From NCBI GenBank assembly GCA_043228905.1, contig JBHGNT010000008.1, forward strand, positions 310,001 to 374,000: a stretch of DNA of 64,000 nt, in the 5' to 3' direction. This document shows positions 51,221 through 62,640 of the stretch, piece after piece (the first letter of the stretch is position 1; every line of letters starts with the position of its first letter). This DNA comes from Azolla caroliniana. Lineage: Eukaryota > Polypodiophyta. A program made the position numbers and the translations under genes. The notes under the pieces are model-generated. The model searched no databases. It had not been told where the DNA came from and saw only the letters and a list, made by a program, of their open reading frames with translations.

Positions 51221-54200
51221 TCTCTACTCCCTCCTCTAATTTGGTAATTTCTTCATGTCTCTCGACCTGAGTTTCAAAACCTTGATTTTTTCATTCCATA
51301 TCATAGCTAGCCTTGTTAGCTTCAATTCGCATGTTTGAACACTAAAATCCGATATCACATGGGCCAGGTATGAACATTTTAATTTACTCTCGGCCTCTTC
51401 TCTACTCCCTCCTCTCATTTGGTAATTTCTTCATGTCTCTCGACCTGAGTTTCAAAACCTTGATTTTTTCATTCCATATCATAGCTAGCCTTGTTAGCTT
51501 CAATTCGCATGTTTGAACACTAAAATCCGATATCACATGGGCCAGGTATGAACATTTTAATTTACTCTCGGCCTCTTCTCTACTCCCTCCTCTAATTTGG
51601 TAATTCCTTCATGTCTCTCGACCTGAGTTTCAAAACCTTGTTTTTTGAATTCCATAACATAGCTCGTATTGTTAGCTTCGATTCGCATATTTAAACACTA
51701 AAATCCGATATCAGATGGGCCAGGTATGAACATTTTAATTTAATCTCGAGCTCCTCTCTACTCCCTCCTCTAATTTGGGAATGTCTTCATATCTCTCGAC
51801 CTGAGTTTCAAAATCTTGATTTTTTAATTCCATGTCATTGGTAGCTTTGTTAGCTTCAATTCGCATATTGGGTAATGTCTTCATGTCTCTCGACGTGAGT
51901 TTCGAAAGCTTGATTTTTTAATTCCATGTCATAGGTAGCTTTGTTAGCTTCGATTCGCATATTTGAACACTAAAATCCGATATCACATGGGCCAGGTATG
52001 AACATTTTAATTTACTCTCGGGCTCCTCTCTACTCCGTCCTCTAATTTGGGAATGTCTTCATGTCTCTTGACCTGAGTTTCAAAATCTTGATTATTTAAT
52101 TCGATATCATAGGTAGCTTTGTTAGCTTCGATTCGCATGTTTGAACACTAAAATCCGATATCAAATGGGCCAGGTATGAACATTTTAATTTACTCTCGGC
52201 TTCTTCTCTACTCCCTCCTCTAATTTGGTAATTTCTTCATGTCTCTCGACCTGAGTTTCAAAACCTTGATTTTTTAATTCCACATCATAGCTAGCCTTGT
52301 TAGCTTCGATTCGTATGTTTGAACACTAAAATCCGATATCACATGGGCCAGGTATGAACATTTTAATTTACTCTCGGCCTCTTCTCTACTCCCTCCTCTA
52401 ATTTGGTAATTTCTTCATGTCTCTCGACCTGAGTTTCAAAACCATGATTTTTTAATTCCATATCATAGCTAGCCTTGTTAGCTTCGATTCGTATGTTTGA
52501 ACATTAAAATCCGATATCACATGGGCGAGGTATGAACATTTTCATTTACTCTCGGCCTCTTCTCTACTCCCTCCTCTAATTTGGTAATTTCTTCACGTCT
52601 CTCGACCTGAGTTTCAAAACCTTGATTTTTTAATTCGATATCATAGCTAGCCTTGTTAGCTTCGATTCGTATGTTTGAACACTAAAATCCGATATCACAT
52701 GGGCCAGGTATGAACATTTTAATTTACTCTCGGGCTCTTCTCAACTCCCTCCTCAAATCTAGTACTTTCTTCATGTCTCTCGACGTGAGTTTCAAAAGCT
52801 TAATTTTTTAATTCCATATCATAGGTAGCTTTGTTAGCTTCGATTTGCATATTTGAACACTAAAATCCGATATCACATGGGCCAGGTATGAACATTTTAA
52901 TTTACTCTCGGGCTCCTCTCTACTCCCTCCTCTAATTTGGGAATGTCTTCATGTCTCTCGACCTGACTTTCAAAATCTTGATTTTCGAATTCCATAACAT
53001 AGCTCGCATTGTTAGCTTTGATTCGCATATTTGAACACTAAAATCCGATATCACATGGGCCAGGTATGAACATTTTAATTTACTCTCGGCCTCTTCTCTA
53101 CTCCCTCCTCTAATTTGGTAATTTCTTCATGTCTCTCGACCTGAGTTTCAAAACCTTGATTTTTTCATTCCATATCATAGCTAGCCTTGTTAGCTTCAAT
53201 TCGCATGTTTGAACACTAAAATCCGATATCACATGGGCCAGGTATGAACATTTTAATTTACTCTCGGCCTCTTCTCTACTCCCTCCTCTAATTTGGTAAT
53301 TTCTTCATGTCTCTCGACCTGAGTTTCAAAACCTTGATTTTTTCATTCCATATCATAGCTAGCCTTGTTAGCTTCAACTCGCATGTTTGAACACTAAAAT
53401 CCGATATCACATGGGCCAGGTATGAACATTTTAATTTACTCTCGGGCTCTTCTCAAATCCCTCCTCAAATTGGGTAATGTCTTCATGTCTCTCGACGTGA
53501 GTTTCGAAAGCTTGATTTTTTAATTCCATGTCATAGGTAGCTTTGTTAGCTTCGATTCGCATATTTGAACACTAAAATCCGATATCACATGGGCCAGGTA
53601 TGAACATTTTAATTTACTCTCGGGCTCCTCTCTACTCCGTCCTCTAATTTGGGAATGTCTTCATGTCTCTTGACCTGAGTTTCAAAATCTTGATTATTTA
53701 ATTCAATATTATAGGTACCTTTGTTAGCTTCGATTCGCATGTTTGAACACTAAAATCCGATATCAAATGGGCCAGGTATGAACATTTTAATTTACTCTCG
53801 GCTTCTTCTCTACTCCCTCCTCTAATTTGGTAATTTCTTCATGTCTCTCGACCTGAGTTTCAAAACCTTGATTTTTTAATTCCACATCATAGCTAGCCTT
53901 GTTAGCTTCGATTCGTATGTTTGAACACTAAAATCCGATATCACATGGGCCAGGTATGAACATTTTAATTTACTCTCGGCCTCTTCTCTACTCCCTCCTC
54001 TAATTTGGTAATTTCTTCATGTCTCTCGACCTGAGTTTCAAAACCTTGATTTTTTAATTCCATATCATAGCTAGCCTTGTTAGCTTCGATTCGTATGTTT
54101 GAACATTAAAATCCGATATCACATGGGCGAGGTATGAACATTTTCATTTACTCTCGGCCTCTTCTCTACTCCCTCCTCTAATTTCGTAATTTCTTCATGT

Positions 54201-55360
54201 CTCTCGATCTGAGTTTCAAAACCTTGATTTTTTAACTCGATATCATAGCTAGCCTTGTTAGCTTCGATTCGTATGTTTGAACACTAAAATCCGATATCAC
54301 ATGGGCCAGGTATGAACATTTTAATTTTCTCTCGGGCTATTCTCAACTCCCTCCTCAAATCTGGTACTTTCTTCATGTTTCTCGACGTGAGTTTCAAAAG
54401 CTTAATTTTTTAATTCCATATCATAGGTAGCTTTGTTAGCTTCGATTTGCATATTTGAACACTAAAATCCGATATCACATGGGCCAGGTATGAACATTTT
54501 AATTTAATCTCGGGCTCCTCTCTACTCCCTCCTCTAATTTTGGAATGTCTTCATGTCTCTTGACCTGACTTTCAAAATCTTGATTTTCGAATTCCATAAC
54601 ATAGCTCGCATTGTTAGCTTTGATTCGCATATTTGAACACTAAAATCCGATATCACATGGGCCAGGTATGAACATTTTAATTTACTCTCGGCCTCTTCTC
54701 TACTCCCTCCTCTAATTTGGTAATTTCTTCATGTCTCTCGACCTGAGTTTCAAAACCTTGATTTTTTCATTCCATATCATAGCTAGCCTTGTTAGCTTCA
54801 ATTCGCATGTTTGAACACTAAAATCCGATATCACATGGGCCAGGTATGAACATTTTAATTTACTCTCGGCCTCTTCTCTACTCCCTCCTCTAATTTGGTA
54901 ATTTCTTCATGTCTCTCGACCTGAGTTTCAAAACCTTGATTTTTTCATTCCATATCATAGCTAGCCTTGTTAGCTTCAATTCGCATGTTTGAACACTAAA
55001 ATCCGATATCACATGGGCCAGGTATGAACATTTTAATTTACTCTCGGGCTCTTCTCAAATCCCTCCTCGAATTGGGTAATGTCTTCATGTCTCTCGACGT
55101 GAGTTTCGAAAGCTTGATTTTTTAATTCCATGTCATAGGTAGCTTTGTTAGCTCGATTCGCATATTTGAACACTAAAATCCGATATCACATGGGCTAGGT
55201 ATGAACATTTTAATTTACTCTCGGGCTCCTCTCTACTCCGTCCTCTAATTTGGGAATGTCTTCATGTCTCTTGACCTGAGTTTGAAAATCTTGATTATTT
55301 AATTCGATATCATAGGTACCTTTGTTAGCTTCGATTCGCATGTTTGAACACTAAAATCCG
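51221..55360 (+). repeat. Displaced copy of HOR-A/HOR-B region 26396-32137
   Basis: The left part matches at offset 24825: CCTTGTTTTTTG at 51636 and 26811, AACTCGCATG at 53376 and 28551. The right part matches at offset 23223 (CTCGATTCGCAT near 55152 and 31929; TTTGAAAATC near 55283 and 32060). The offset change is 1602, exactly one HOR-B unit, so the copy passes once through a unit that the source has twice. The switch lies before the CCTTGATT/CCATGATT site near 54042. I noticed one mismatch (T against G near 31010). The minus-strand frame at 51236-51418 is the same chance frame as in HOR-A. Confidence 0.9.
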
Positions 55361-55865
55361 ATGTCAAGCGGGCCAGGTATGAATATTTTAATTTACTCTC
55401 GGCTCTTCTGAACTCCCTGATCAAATTTGGTAATTTCTTCATGTCTCTCGACCTGAGTTTTGAAATCTTGATTTCTTAATTCCATATCATAGGTAGCGTT
55501 TTTAGCTTCGATTCCCAGGTTTGAACACTAACATCCGATGTCACACACGCCAGGTATGACGATTATAATTTACTCACGCGCTCTTCTCAATTCCCTCCTC
55601 AAATCTAGTAATTTCTTCATGTCTCTCGAGCTGAGTTTTAAAATCTGGATTTTTTAATTCCATATAATAGCTAACGTTGTTAGCTTCGATTCGCATATTT
55701 GAACACTAAAATCCGATGTCACACGAGCCAGGTATGACAATTTTAATTTACTCACGGGCACTTCTCAATTCCCTCCTCAAATTTGGTAATTTCTTCATGT
55801 CTCTCGACCTGAGTTTTAAAATCTTGATTTTCTTATTACATATCATAGCTAACGTTGTTAGCTTC
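55361..55865 (+). repeat. Patch matching 59662-60166 (divergent monomer type)
   Basis: At 55360 the sequence changes from GATATCAAATGGGCC (the source version at 32137) to GATGTCAAGCGGGCC and then follows 59661 onward at offset 4301 (GATGTCAAGC at 55360 and 59661; TTTGAACACTAACATCC at 55520 and 59821). The two copies differ at a few bases (CCCAGG against CCCATG; TATGACAATT against TAAGACAATT). The patch ends within 55860-55880, where TTTAAACAC and CAGATGGGCC monomers resume. Confidence 0.85.
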
Positions 55866-57881
55866 GATTCGCATATTTAAACACTAAAATCCGATATCAG
55901 ATGGGCCAGGTATGAACATTTTAATTTAATCTCGGGCTCCTCTCTATTCCCTCCTCTAATTTGGGAATGTCTTCATGTCTCTCGACCTGAGTTTCAAAAT
56001 CTTGATTTTTTAATTCCATCTCATAGGTACCTTTGTTAGCTTCAATTCTCATTTTTGAACACTAAAATCCGATATCACATGGGCCAGGTATGAACATTTT
56101 AATTTACTCTCGGCCTTTTCTCTACTCCCTCCTCTAATTTGGTAATTTCTTCATGTCTCTCGACCTGAGTTTCAAAACCTTGATTTTTTCATTCCATATC
56201 ATAGCTAGCCTTGTTAGCTTCAATTCGCATGTTTGAACACTAAAATCCGATATCACATGGGCCAGGTATGAACATTTTAATTTACTCTCGGGCTCTTCTC
56301 AAATCCCTCCTCAAATTGGGTAATTTCTTCATGTCTCTCGACGTGAGTTTCGAAAGCTTGATTTTTTAATTCCATGTCATAGGTAGCTTTGTTAGCTTCG
56401 ATTCGCATATTTGAACACTAAAATCCGATATCACATGGGCCAGGTATGAACATTTTAATTTACTCTCGGGCTCCTCTCTACTCCGTCCTCTAATTTGGGA
56501 ATGTCTTCATGTCTCTTGACCTGAGTTTCAAAATCTTGATTATTTAATTCAATATCATAGGTACCTTTGTTAGCTTCGATTCGCATGTTTGAACACTAAA
56601 ATCCGATATCACATGGGCCAGGTATGAACATTTTAATTTACTCTCGGCCTCTTCTCTACTCCCTCCTCTAATTTGGTAATTTCTTCATGTCTCTCGACCT
56701 GAGTTCCAAAACCTTGATTTTTTAATTCCATATCATAGCTAGCCTTGTTAGCTTCGATTCGTATGTTTGAACACTAAAATCCGATATCACATGGGCCAGG
56801 TATGAACATTTTAATTTACTCTCGGCCTCTTCTCTACTCCCTCCTCTAATTTGGTAATTTCTTCATGTCTCTCGACCTGAGTTTCAAAACCTTGATTTTT
56901 TAATTCCATATCATAGTTAGCCTTGTTAGCTTCGATTCGTATGTTTGAACACTAAAATCCGATATCACATGGGCCAGGTATGAACATTTTAATTTACTCT
57001 CGGGATCTTCTCAACTCCATCCTCAAATTTGGTAATTTCTTCATGTGTCTCGACGTGAGTTTCAAAAGCTTGATTTTTTAATTCCATATCATACGTAGCT
57101 TTGTTAGCTTCGATTCTTATATTTGAACACTAAAATCCGATATCACATGGGCCAGGTATGAACATTTTAATTTACTCTCGGGCTCCTCTCTACTCCCTCC
57201 TCTAATTTGGGAATGTCTTCATGTCTCTCGACCTGAGTTTCAAAATCTTGATTTTCGAATTCCATAACATAGCTCGCATTGTTAGCTTTGATTCGCATAT
57301 TTGAACACTAACATCCGATATCACATGGGCCAGGTATGAACATTTTAATTTACTCTCGGCCTCTTCTCTACTCCTTCCTCTAATTTGGTAATTTCTTCAT
57401 GTCTCTCGACCTGAGTTTCAAAATCTTGATTTTTGAATTCCATAACATAGCTCGTATTGTTAGCTTCGATTCGCATATTTAAACACTAAAATCCGATATC
57501 AGATGGGCCAGGTATGAACATTTTAATTTAATCTCGGGCTCCTCTCTACTCCCTCCTCTAATTTGGGAATGTCGTCATATCTCTCGACCTGAGTTTCAAA
57601 ATCTTGATTTTTTAATTCCATGTCATAGGTAGCTTTGTTAGCTTCGATTCGCATATTTGAACACTAAAATCCGATATCACATGGGCCAGGTATGAACATT
57701 TTAATTTACTCTCGGCCTCTTCTCTACTCCCTCCTCTAATTTAGTAATTTCTTCATGTCTCTCGACCTGAGTTTCAAAAGCTTGAATTTTTAATTCCATA
57801 TCATAGCTAGCCTTGTTAGCTTCGGTTCGTATGTTTGAACACTAAAATCCGATATCACATGGGCCAGGTATGAACATTTTA
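55866..57881 (+). repeat. Mixed homogenised-type monomers without a clear HOR
   Basis: About eleven monomers of types also found in HOR-A to HOR-C (CAGATGGGCC near 55901 and 57501, CTACTCCGTCC near 56479, TTTCGAATTCC near 57254), but in a different order and with private changes such as CGGGATCTTC (57001), GAGTTCCAAAACC near 56701 and GAATGTCGTCATATC near 57568. About 56.4-57.2 kb recurs after 62.64 kb. Confidence 0.7.
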
Positions 57882-58181
57882 ATTTACTCTCGGGCTCTTC
57901 TCAACTCCCTCCTCAAATCTGGTAATTTCTTCATGTCTCTCGACGTGAGTTTCAAAAGCTTGATTTTTTAATTCTATATCATAGGTAGCTTTGTTAGCTT
58001 CGATTTGCATATTTGAACACTAAAATCCGATATCACATGGGCCAGGTATGAACATTTTAATTTACTCTCGGGCGCCTCTCTACTCCCTCCTCTAATTTGG
58101 GAATGTCTTCATGTCTCTCGACCTGAGTTTCAAAATCTTGATTTTTTAATTCCATCTCATAGGTACCTTTGTTAGCTTCAA

Positions 58182-58219
58182 TCTTGATTTTTTAATTCCA
58201 TCTTGATTTTTTAATTCCA
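58182..58219 (+). repeat. 19-bp minirepeat x2 inside a monomer (copy 1)
   Basis: The 19-mer TCTTGATTTTTTAATTCCA occurs twice in direct succession (58182-58200 and 58201-58219). The normal monomer goes straight from GTTAGCTTCAAT to TCTCATTTTTG. The 19-mer is the monomer's own T-tract segment from about 45 bp upstream, so slippage or template switching within the monomer is the simplest reading. Confidence 0.9.
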
Positions 58220-58752
58220 TCTCATTTTTGAACACTAAAATCCGATATCACATGGGCCAGGTATGAACATTTTAATTTACTCTCGGGCTCTTCTCAACTC
58301 CCTCCTCAAATTGGGTAATTTCTTCATGTCTCTCGACCTGAGTTTCAAAATCTTGATTTTTTAATTCCATATCATAGCTTGCGTTGTTAGCTTCGGTTCT
58401 CATATTTGAAAACTAAAATCCGATATCACATGGGCCAGGTATGAACATTTTCATTTACTCTCGGGCTCTTCTCAACTCCCTCCTCAAATCTGGTAATTTC
58501 TTCATGTCTCTCGACGTGAGTTTCAAAAGCTTGATTTTTTAATTCTATATCATAGGTAGCTTTGTTAGCTTCGATTTGCATATTTGAACACTAAAATCCG
58601 ATATCACATGGGCCAGGTATGAACATTTTAATTTACTCTCGGGCGCCTCTCTACTCCCTCCTCTAATTTGGGAATGTCTTCATGTCTCTCGACCTGAGTT
58701 TCAAAATCTTGATTTTTTAATTCCATCTCATAGGTACCTTTGTTAGCTTCAA

Positions 58753-58790
58753 TCTTGATTTTTTAATTCCATCTTGATTTTTTAATTCCA
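58753..58790 (+). repeat. 19-bp minirepeat x2 inside a monomer (copy 2)
   Basis: Same two 19-mers as at 58182, exactly 571 bp later (58753-58771 and 58772-58790). The insertion therefore arose before the 571-bp duplication. Confidence 0.9.
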
Positions 58791-58853
58791 TCTCATTTTT
58801 GAACACTAAAATCAGATATCACATGGGCCAGGTATGAACACTTTAATTTACTC

Positions 58854-59080
58854 TCGGCCTCTTCTCAACTCCCTCCTCAAATTTGGTAATTTCTTCATGT
58901 CTCTCGACGTGAGTTTTAAAATCCTGATTTTTTAATTCCATATCATAGGTAGGTTGGTTAGCTTTAATTCTCATGGCTGAACAATAAAATCCGATATCAC
59001 ATGGGCCAGGTATGAACATTTTAATTTACTCTCGGCCTCTTCTCTACTCCCTCCTCTAATTTTGTAATTTCTTTATGTCT
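58854..59080 (+). repeat. Transition monomers
   Basis: A GCATGGCTGAAC-like monomer (TCATGGCTGAACAATAAAA near 58971; TAGGTTGGTTAGC near 58950) and the start of a more divergent one (TTTCATAACC near 59090). It joins the 571-bp duplication to the divergent island. Confidence 0.65.
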
Positions 59081-59439
59081 CTCAACCTGAGTTTCATAAC
59101 CTTGATTTCTTAAGTCCATATCATCGCTAGTGTTGTTAGTTTCGATTCGCATGTTTGAACACTAAAATCCGATATCACACGAGCCAGGTATGCACTGTGT
59201 AATTTACTCACGCGCTCTTCTCAACTCCCTCATCAAATTTGGTAATTCCTTCATGTGTCTCGACCTGAGTTTCAAAATCTTGATTTTTTAATTCCATATC
59301 ATATCTAGTGTTGTTATCTTCGATTCCCATGTTTGAAAACTAACATCCGATGTCACACGAGCCAGGTATGACAATTTTAATTTACTCACGCGCTTTTCTC
59401 AATTCCCTCCTCAAATTTGGTAATTTCTTCATGTCTCTC

Positions 59440-59460
59440 GACCTGAGTTATTAGCTTCGA
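59440..59460 (+). repeat. Monomer with a deletion of about 41 bp
   Basis: GACCTGAGTT is followed at once by ATTAGCTTCG. The T-tract, AATTCC and CATATCATAGCTA segments are missing, about 41 bp compared with a full monomer. Confidence 0.8.
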
Positions 59461-61184
59461 TTCGCATATTGGAACCCTAACATCCGATATCACACGAGCC
59501 AGGTATGAACATTTTAATTAACTCACGGGCTCTTCTCAACTCTCTCAAATTTGCTAATTTCGTCATGTCTCTCGAACTGAGTTTCAAAATCTTGATTTTT
59601 CAATTCCATACCATAGCTAACGTTGTTAGCTTCAATTCACAGGTTTGAACACTAAAATCCGATGTCAAGCGGGCCAGGTATGAACATTTTAATTTACTCT
59701 CGGCTCTTCTGAACTCCCTGATCAAATTTGGTAATTTCTTCATGTCTCTCGACCTGAGTTTTGAAATCTTGATTTCTTAATTCCATATCATAGGTAGCGT
59801 TTTTAGCTTCGATTCCCATGTTTGAACACTAACATCCGATGTCACACACGCCAGGTATGACGATTATAATTTACTCACGCGCTCTTCTCAATTCCCTCCT
59901 CAAATCTAGTAATTTCTTCATGTCTCTCGAGCTGAGTTTTAAAATCTCGATTTTTTAATTCCATATAATAGCTAACGTTGTTAGCTTCGATTCGCATATT
60001 TGAACACTAAAATCCGATGTCACACGAGCCAGGTAAGACAATTTTAATTTACTCACGGGCACTTCTCAATTCCCTCCTCAAATTTGGTAATTTCTTCATG
60101 TCTCTCGACCTGAGTTTTAAAATCTTGATTTTCTTATTCCATATCATAGCTAACGTTGTTAGCTTTGATTCGCATGTTTGAACACTAACATCCGATGTCA
60201 CACGGGCCAGGTATGAACATTTTAATTTACTCTCGGGCTCTTCTCAACTCCCTTATCAAATTTGGTAATTTCTTCATGTCTCTTGACCTGAGTTTCAAAA
60301 TCTTGATTTTTTAATTCCATATCATAGCTAGTCTTGTTAGCTTCGATTCGCATGTTTGAACACAAAAATCCGATGTCACACGGGCTAGGTATGAACATTT
60401 TAATTTACTCTGAGGCTCTTCTCAACTCCCTTCTCAAATTTGCTAATTTCGTCATGTCTCTCGACCTGAGTTTCAAAATCTTGATTTTCTAAATCCATAT
60501 CATAGCTAACGTTGTTAGCTTTGATTCGCATGTTTGAAGACAAAAATCCGATGTCACACGAGCCAGGTATGACAATTTTAATTTATTCACGCGCTCTTCT
60601 CAATTCCCTCCTCAAATTTGGTAATTTCATCATGTCTCTCGACCTGAGTTTTAAAATCCTTATTTTTTTATTCCATATCATAGCTAACGTTGTTAGCTTC
60701 GATTCGCTTTTTGGACACTAACATCCGATATCACACGAGCCAGGTATGACAAATTTAATTTACTCACGCGCTCTTCTCAATTCGCTCCTCAAATATGGTA
60801 ATTTCGTCATGTCCCTCGACCTGAGTTTCAAAATCTTGATTTTCTAATTCTATATCATAGCTAGTGTTGTTAGCTTCTATTCGCATGTTTGAACACAAAA
60901 ATCCGATGTCACACAAGCCAGGTATGACAATTTTAATTTATTCACGCGCTTTTCTCAATTCTCTCCTCAAATTTGGTAATTTCTTCATGCCTTTGGACTT
61001 GAGTTTCAAAATCTTGAGTTTTTAATTCCATATCATAGCTAACGTTGTTAGCTTCAATTCGCATGTTTGAACACTAAAATCCGATGTCACACGGGCCACG
61101 TATGAACATTTTAATTTACTCTCGGGCTCTTCTCAACTCCCTCATCAAATTTGCTAATTTCGTCATGTCTCTCGACCTGAGATT

Positions 61185-61205
61185 CAAAATCTTCAATTTT
61201 TGAAC
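61185..61205 (+). repeat. Monomer with a deletion of about 45 bp
   Basis: TTCAAAATCTT is followed by CAATTTTTGAACAC. The segment from the T-tract to TTCGCATG is missing, about 45 bp, including the whole dyad. Confidence 0.8.
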
Positions 61206-61989
61206 ACTAACATCCGATGTCACACACGGCAGGTATGACAATTATAATTTACTCACGCGCTCCTCTCAATCCCCTCCTCAAATCTAGTAATTTCTTCATG
61301 TCTCTCGACCTGAGTTTTAAAATCTTGATTTTTTAATTCCATATCATAGCTAACGTTGTTAGCTTCGATTCGAATATTTGAACACTAAAATCCGATGTCA
61401 CACGAGCCAGGTATAACAATTTTAATTTACTCACGCGCTCTTCTCAATTCCCTCCTCAAATTTGGTAATTTATTCATGTCTCTCGACCTGAGTTTTAAAA
61501 TCTTGATTTTTTTATTCCATATCATAGCTAACGTTGTTAGCTTTGATTCGCATGTCTGAACACTAACATCCGATGTCACACGGGCCAGGTATGAACATTT
61601 TAATTTACTCTCGGGCTCTTCTCAACTCCCTTATCAAATTTGGTAATTTCTTCATGTCTCTCGACCTGAGTTTCTAAATCTTGATTTTTCAATTCCATGT
61701 CATAGGTACCGTTGTTAGCTTCGATTCGCATGTTTGAACACAAAAATCCGATGTTACACGAACCAGGTATCACAATTTTAATTTACTCACGCGCTCTTCT
61801 CAATTCTCTCCTCAAATTTGGTAATTTCATCATGTCTCTCGACCTGAGTTTTAAAATCGTGATTTCTTAATTCCATATCATCGCTAGTGTTGTTCGTTTT
61901 GATTCGCATGTTTGAACAATAAAATCCGATATCACACGAGCCAGGTATGAACATTTTAATTAACTCACGGGCTCTTCTCAACTTCCTCC

Positions 61990-62012
61990 TCAAATTCTCA
62001 ATCTGCGTTTCA
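61990..62012 (+). repeat. Monomer with a deletion of about 19 bp
   Basis: CCTCAAATT is followed by CTCAATCTGCGTTTC. The usual GGTAATTTCTTCATGTC stretch is missing, a net loss of about 19 bp. Confidence 0.7.
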
Positions 62013-62640
62013 AAATCTTGATTTTTTAATTCCATATCATAGCTAGTGTTGTTAGCTTCGATTGCCATATTTGAACGCAAAAATCCGATGTCACAGGAGC
62101 CAGGTATGACATTTTTAATTTACTCACGCGTTGTTCTCAATTCCCTCCTCAAATTTGGTAATTTCTTCATGTCTCTCGACCTCAGTTTTAAAATCTTGAT
62201 TTTTCAATTCCATATCATAGCTAACGTTGTTAGCTTCAATTCGCATGTTTGAACACTAACATCCGATGTCACACGGGCCAGGTATGAACATTTTAATTTA
62301 CTCTCGGGCTCTTCTCAACTCCCTCCTCAAATTTGTTAATTTCGTCATGTCTCTCGACCTGAGTTTCAAAATCTTGATTTTCTAATTCCATATCATAGCT
62401 AGTGTTGTTAGCTTCTAATCGCATGTTTGAACACAAAAATCCGATGTCACACGAGCCAGGTATGACAATTTTAATTTATTCACGCGCTTTTCTCAATTCT
62501 CTCCTCAAATTTGGTAATGTCTTTTTGTCTTTGGACCTGAGTTTCAAAATCTTGAGTTTTTAATTCCATATCATAGCTAATGTTGTTAGCTTCGATTCGC
62601 ATGTTTGAACACTAAAATCCGATGTCACACGGGCCAGGTA

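Larger units (their letters stand above)
57882..58853 (+). repeat. 571-bp local duplication
   Basis: About 400 bp at 57882-58282 recurs at 58453-58853, offset 571. 571 = 3x178+37; the extra 37 bp comes from the 19-bp minirepeat inside (separate entries). Shared markers are AAATCTGGTAATTTC, AATTCTATATCATAGG, CGGGCGCCTCTC and CCATCTCATAGG. Between the copies is a TTCGGTTCTCATATTTG monomer, also present in the 50.4-51.2 kb junction. Confidence 0.85.
59080..62640 (+). repeat. Island of divergent satellite monomers
   Basis: About 20 monomers of a distinct subfamily: GATGTCACACGAGCC in place of GATATCACATGGGCC, TATGACAATTTTAATTTAC, ACTCACGCGCTC in place of ACTCTCGGCCTC, TCAATTCCCTCC, and CATAGCTAACGTTGTTAGC with a perfect short dyad. 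Neighbouring monomers differ more from each other than in HOR-A to HOR-C, and several carry deletions (near 59448, 61193 and 61998). I see no HOR. Such monomers are expected where homogenisation is weak. The open frames at 60512-60721, 61787-62080 (minus) and 62046-62252 are chance frames. Confidence 0.85.

Noticed and set aside
60512-60721. 69-codon frame, and a similar 68-codon frame at 62046-62252
   Set aside because: Both start at equivalent places in related monomers and resemble each other only because the monomers do. Not genes.
61787-62080. 97-codon minus-strand frame, the longest in the window
   Set aside because: It spans monomers with private indels in the divergent island. The peptide repeats itself in phase with the satellite (DDMEL/YDMEL segments), as translated satellite would.
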